DNA of 64,000 nt from contig CM043965.1 in assembly GCA_014529385.2 (NCBI GenBank), forward strand, positions 62,271,933 through 62,335,932, written 5' to 3'. The first letter of the stretch is position 1, and the number at the start of each line of letters is the position of its first letter. Positions 58,858 through 64,000 of the stretch are shown here, one piece after another. The notes below the pieces were generated by a model. The model searched no databases, was not told the origin of the DNA, and worked only from the letters and a program-made list of their open reading frames with translations. Source of the stretch: Adiantum capillus-veneris (Eukaryota; Streptophyta; Polypodiopsida; Polypodiales; Pteridaceae). Both the position numbers and the translations under genes were made by a program.

Positions 58858-61440
58858 GAGCACATCGAGAGTGTCTCCGTTTACGCGAGCACTCATTATT
58901 CCTCTACCTTAGGCTCTAGGCCCTCAGCGGGAACCCAAGGTAGTACCACTCATGACCCATAGATTGTGTCTAGTGATTCTTCCTTTGACTACAACGTCAT
59001 GGAGGGTTACCTGATGCCTAATCTTGATAGCTCAAGCCAAAACATGCATGCCATGGGCCCACGATCTGGGTCGAGCGTACTTAGCCGCTTGAAGGATACC
59101 TTTAGTAGAGCCACTCGCTCCGAACATGGAGCTAACGATGTAAATGAGGGGGTGAGGAAGTAAATTCGTCATCCATAACCAACATAGACCCCATGCTCTC
59201 GGAGAGTGTGCACGTGAATACTCCATTCAATGCACCCCCTGACCCTTCAGAGCTATTCCCCTTCGAGGTTATATTACCTGATGGTAGAAGCCTTGCCGAC
59301 GTGCAAGAGGTTGAGCGATATATCATTGCAATTAGGGAAAAGGAAGTCGAGAGCTTACGCAAGGCGGAGCAACGAAGAGAGTTAAAAGTGAAAGCCCCTA
59401 TGTCAATATCCTTGCTAGGAGAGCAATCGAGTGCTCTTAATTTAGAGACCAATAAGGGTCAACCCATAGAGAGCCACATTTGCATCTAGTTCAAAGGACA
59501 CCCCTAGCACCTCAATCCTAGAGGGAGCGTTTCTAAATGAGAACTGGGAGTACGAACTACAAACAAAAACTCTAGCCGACCTATACACATGTCACACCTA
59601 TCACATAGGTTGGTTAGATGTCCTACAATCCACAACCGGTGCTACTAGTGTAGAGGATCAACAACAAAGAGTTTGTGAGGTCATCCACAGGGTTATTGAG
59701 CTAGAGAGACAGAACAAGGAGATCCACATGCCTTCAATGGGTCTCATGAGATTCTTGGATACAGGGAAGGCTAAACAGCCAACCTTATCGCAAATGGAGA
59801 CTCCCTTGGTAAGTTTTATGGATCCTCCATATGTTGTTTCGCCAGGGGTCTCAGTGCAATTTGAGCCCACATTGAATGATAGCTTTACCTTTCCAAGTCT
59901 AGCTCATCTTTCCCTTGATGACACCATGGCTACCATGCCTACCCTAATGATGGGCATGCCAAGAAACACGTCGTGGACCTCATTTGTTAGTAAAGCACCG
60001 CTACATAGTAGCTCAATGCCTGCAACAGTAGCTACAAGTGTGTACCAATCATATACACCTATAGGTCCTCGTACTCATGTAGTCCCTACCCCTTCAAATA
60101 GGGCTACCTCTCAAAACTAACTTTGGGAAGGAGGCATGAAAATGGTATTGGATGAGATGTAGGTTAATACCAACATCATTGATGCTTACACTTATGGATT
60201 GCAATATAGAACATAATTACTAGGGGTATTTTTCTAATGAAGTTCAATCTAAAGGAGCTTTTTGGCTTTATGCTACGAAGGGCGCACAGAAAGGCAAGCT
60301 TGATTATCCAAAAATTGTTAATTGGAAAATTGTATTAGGGAGACAATTGTGTGGGAGGATGTTGTTGATTCTCTTTGGTTTATGCTTATATTGCAAGAAC
60401 TCTAAATAATGAAGAAATTCTAGAAGAAAAGCTAGAGAAAGGAGAAGACTCTATAGATACTTCAAAAAGAGCAACCCAGTTTAGTAATCAGAGAGAAGGT
60501 TAAAAAAAGTCAAAATGTACCTCTAGTTCTTCTGGAGACTCCAATGGAAGAGGTCAAAGGGTTAAAAACAAGGTAAACGTAGAGGACCAACATATAAATT
60601 GAAGTGTGATAATGAATTGGCCACATATACAAAGAAGTGTCAAAGGAATGAAGTTAACCTGGGGAGAATATTGAGAATTGCAAAGAGGGAGTTTGACAAC
60701 GAGATCATAGAGATCATAAAGAGGAAGCAATAGATACCATTTGGTTTTGAAAATGAATCGGCAAGGACTTAAGGAATACAAAGTCTTCAATAAAAAATTA
60801 AAGCAATTTTAGAAGGGTTTGATGCAGATGAGTATGAGGAAGATGAATCAGGAAACATTATCGATAGCAATCAATTTTCTTGGTAGGTAAAGCATGTACA
60901 ATTCCATGAAGAGGAGGATTCATATGCTATTCCAAGAAGTCATTTTACAAGAAAGCATTGGGCTAGGCTACTATAAATACTTTGGTCAAGGTGGGAGATT
61001 TTGATGAGCCTTTTGTTAGACTTGTTGATCATAACCCATTGACCCTAACACACGATCAATCTTATGTCAAAAATCTTGTACTTTAAAGGTAGAGGACTTA
61101 TAGATGTTGATCATGGATGGAAATTGTTAATATTTTACCAAGAGATCCTTATGGGGCATGCCCAAATGTTAAAGTGATTGTTGGGGATGTGAGTGATGGA
61201 TATAATTTCTTTGTGTAGGAACATTTTACTTACCTCTTATTCTAGAACATCCCTTTATAACGACGGTGTAGATAGAAACATAGTTTTTAGATAATGGATC
61301 CTCTTGTGCAAGGAATCGGAGCAAAGGTAGTAGTGAACTATTTAATCCCCTTACTATGTGTGTAGATCATTTAAGGAAAAAGGATAGTTTTTGGGATCAA
61401 ACTGTTATCAAAGTTGACATAGGAATTTAAAGAGGGGGAT
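58858..61440 (+). mobile_element. Decayed Ty3 element D: gag-like and aspartic protease remnants
   Basis: Frames in three registers read SELFPFEVILPDGRSLADVQ (59.2 kb), a Pro/Met/Ser-rich stretch MPSMGLMRFLDTGKAKQ onward (59728-60120), then TINTLVKVGDFDEPFVRLVDHNP, DVDHGWKL, YGACPNVKVIVGDVSDGYNFFV and EHFTYLLF (60950-61260). The last blocks follow the order of a plant Ty3 retropepsin region (short D-H-G/N site, then GACP.V.V.IGD....QNFFV). Many stops; no RT was seen after it. It hosts element C. Confidence 0.55.
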
Positions 61441-61611
61441 AATAAATTTGTGAGCTTTTATTTTAGAGCTTTTTTCAAACAAAAAGAGATTTTTGCATTG
61501 CATGCTCAAAAAAACCAATTTTCATAAGTGGGAGGGGAAGCTAATTGAGTACTACCTATGAAAAATGTGAGGAGAATGATAGTCAATGGAGCTTGAATGA
61601 TGTATAGATAA

Positions 61612-61670
<59 letters not shown>

Positions 61671-62668
61671 AGAAGGGGTTCATTTCTCCTATGAACTTAC
61701 AAAAAATATACATATAGAAGGGTATTTTAAATTGAAAAAGTGAAAATTTTGGTACATAAGGGGTCTTTTTATTGAGAAAAGTGGTACATAAAGGGTCTCT
61801 ACATAATCTAAATAATTTAGAATAGGGAGTTTTATAAATACCTCTTGAACGCACGTGCTATGCAAGATCTCTATATAGTGAACCCCTCGAGCAATCACTC
61901 TTGTAAGTCCATATAATGCCTCTATTTTGGCATGTGAGGGGTTTCATCACCTTCAGAGAGTGGTCTTGTTATCACTCTCGAATCGCTAAATGGGATTTGC
62001 CTCGTCTAGGCTTACACGTGCTACACTATGGACTCTTTGCGTTACATGCTTTGCAACCATGGTTTTTGGGTTGTTCACTTTACCATTTATTGTAAGAATA
62101 TGGCCTTTGTAGGCCTTTGAGCACGTTATTGGGTAATAATTGATTGGTTCCGTTGGAGCAATTCTCTGTAGGCCATCTATGTGCCTCATATTGCATCTAA
62201 CGTCGTGGCAAGAACATGGGAGTCATAGAAGAGAACAATGGTCAATAGTGGAGGGGTTCAAACATTGTTCAACATTAAAAGCATTAGGAGGATCACCCAG
62301 AGCTTTTTCATAGGGAGAAGTTTTTGACTAGGCCCAGAGAAGGTGAATATGGTAGATTTTATTATGTGATCTGGATATGTGTGAAAGTTTGCGAGAACTA
62401 ATATTTGAACTCGTAACTTTCAGCAAATGTGTATCGGATATTGATGGTGTAGGTACGCATGCAAAGGTATCATTAGGTTGTATGTGTCTTAGATCATGAT
62501 GCTCATTTGAGGAGCTTGTTTTTTTAGAGGCTGAGTCTGTCACAAAACCATTCATCATTACTCAAAACATGTGAAGGGTTTCTAGATTGGAGGATACTTT
62601 GGTCACCAAAAGTGGAAGTCTCAAAAAATAAAATCCATGGAGACAAATCCTTGAAAAAGCATTCTAGT

Positions 62669-62671
<3 letters not shown>
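61441..62671. other. Gene-free stretch with (GA)n
   Basis: AT-rich; (GATA/GA)n at about 61605-61668. No gene recognised. Confidence 0.4.
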
Positions 62672-62732
<61 letters not shown>

Positions 62733-62742
62733 TATATGTATG

Positions 62743-62801
<59 letters not shown>
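62672..62801. repeat. Compound (GA)n(TA)n(TG)n microsatellite
   Basis: About 29 GA units, a short TA block, then about 23 TG units. Confidence 0.95.
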
Positions 62802-63776
62802 TCTTGCAATGCTAATGAAGGTGGCTAGGCAAGCTTGCGATGATGAGTATTATTAGCTGAATAAAAGAAGGATGGCAAAGGAGATTGTCATGTATGAAAG
62901 TAGATGAAGGCACGGATCAGTGATTCATGAGTAGGAAAATATGGGCAACCACGTGTTAGGTAATTCAATTGATGTGGGCCCACTATTAGAGGGCATAATG
63001 GTGCACAAAGGCCGGAGTGGAGCACGTGGACAAGACTACAAAGAAGTGGTTGTTCTAGGCAAGTTTGCAACAGAGTTTTGGGTCTATTGAGCCTCTTATT
63101 ATCCTATCCATAGATCAAAGGAAAGAAACTAACGACTTGAATACTTACCCTTTGTTAAGGCGGTTACGCCACTAGCGGAAGCTAAATAGCGAGAACTCAA
63201 CCAACAACAGAATTTGTCAGACGAGGACGGAGCTTGACCCGCAGGCGCATGGAAACAACTAGGTGGGTGTCAAATCACCTACTCGACCTTCTAATGACAA
63301 TCACTACTAAGGAAATCAAATCTAAGTTTTAAAATACGCAAGTGACTGAAATCCGTACTACGAACGAATGCTATACGAAACAGGATCTAGGATCATTGAA
63401 TCGATCTCAAACTCAAGGGGAAGTCTATACACTAGGTAAGAACAACACCCTAAAGACTTGAACTGTAAAATCAACCTATAACCACTCCATGCGGTAAACG
63501 CGTATGAAGACAGGCCGAAAAATACAGGTGATCGAAACTTGACCCCGATGGTACTAATGTGTAGCTCTACTCGTTGTGGTTCTATAGATATGTTGCACGC
63601 TCCATTCCGACACACGAGTTGGAAGAAAACTCACACCGAAGCTCGTAGGAACTTACCACACATAGAAGCCAATAGCGCGCACTCTTGGTATCTATGCGTA
63701 GCTCTCGCCGTTGCTAACACAATGGAGGTGTCGCTTCTCCAATGGCGGCTCCGTAGCTCGCGTAGCAAGTAGATAA

Positions 63777-63778
<2 letters not shown>
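62802..63778. other. Unassigned sequence
   Basis: Low in long frames. On the minus strand a stretch 63286-63147 is bounded by an AG and by GTAAGT, so it might be an untranslated exon, but it has stops in all frames. Confidence 0.3.

Positions 63779-63863
<85 letters not shown>
63779..63863. repeat. (CT)n microsatellite, about 42 units
   Basis: Uninterrupted dinucleotide run. Confidence 0.95.
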
Positions 63864-63865
<2 letters not shown>

Positions 63866-63933
63866 ACACAGTCACGACGCTCAAAAACTCACTTTGATTA
63901 ATAATCTAAAAACCTTTAGGTTACAAAAACTTT

Positions 63934-63945
63934 GGCTTATATACC
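63934..63945 (-). promoter_or_regulatory. TATA-like box on the minus strand near window end
   Basis: On the minus strand ggtatataagcc, about 70 bp before the (CT)n tract; could be a promoter of an LTR or gene pointing left. Context is cut by the window edge. Confidence 0.35.
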
Positions 63946-64000
63946 TCAGCCTTGGAGGTGAGAACATCTCTAACTAATTACATCAGCAAGTGAAATTACT

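Noticed and set aside
63147-63286. Possible internal exon on the minus strand with a GTAAGT donor
   Set aside because: Stops in all three frames and no partner exon; kept only as a note on the unassigned region.

Overview
This window looks like nuclear DNA of a land plant. It carries a split gene for a bacterial-type, organelle-targeted aspartyl-tRNA synthetase with GT-AG introns, plant-type LTR retrotransposons (Ty3 chromoviruses and Ty1/copia with tRNA-Met-type primer sites), plant-type LINEs with a zinc-knuckle ORF1, and very many (CT)n, (CA)n and poly-G tracts. The huge TE-filled intron suggests a large, repeat-rich genome. I cannot name the species; a non-flowering plant is only a guess.

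Region by region. 1-5038: microsatellites, a G52 tract, a long hairpin at 1.80-1.95 kb, no convincing gene. 5039-8049 and 16653-18990: two halves of one degenerate LINE on the minus strand. Between them (about 8050-16652) sits an 8.6-kb segment bounded by poly-G/poly-C inverted ends. It holds four split or single-exon genes: two plus-strand genes of unknown function, a minus-strand histone H3-like gene with a giant N-terminal tail that still begins with the canonical H3 peptide, and a minus-strand four-exon gene resembling a DDE-type transposase. I read it as a cargo-carrying DNA transposon nested in a LINE, and it is the most novel object here.

21617-50873 (minus): the aspartyl-tRNA synthetase gene. 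I can trace 15 exons that join in frame to 680 residues. Intron 2 is about 24 kb and contains a LINE interrupted by Ty3 element A (26724-41242, 199-bp LTRs, target duplication TCAGG). Element A is itself interrupted by Ty3 element B (31430-40119, about 1.47-kb LTRs). The rest of the intron holds gag fragments and tandem repeats (43.0-49.5 kb).

50.9-64 kb: a small unknown minus-strand reading frame with one stop (52.2-52.9 kb), a Ty1/copia element C (53250-58852, target duplication AGGAC) inserted into a decayed Ty3 element D (traces to about 61.4 kb), then microsatellites and unrecognised sequence. 

The only gene that looks intact and cellular is the aspartyl-tRNA synthetase. The TEs are old: most reading-frame breaks are TAG or TGA codons explained by C-to-T change at CAG or CGA, as expected from decay of methylated plant DNA.
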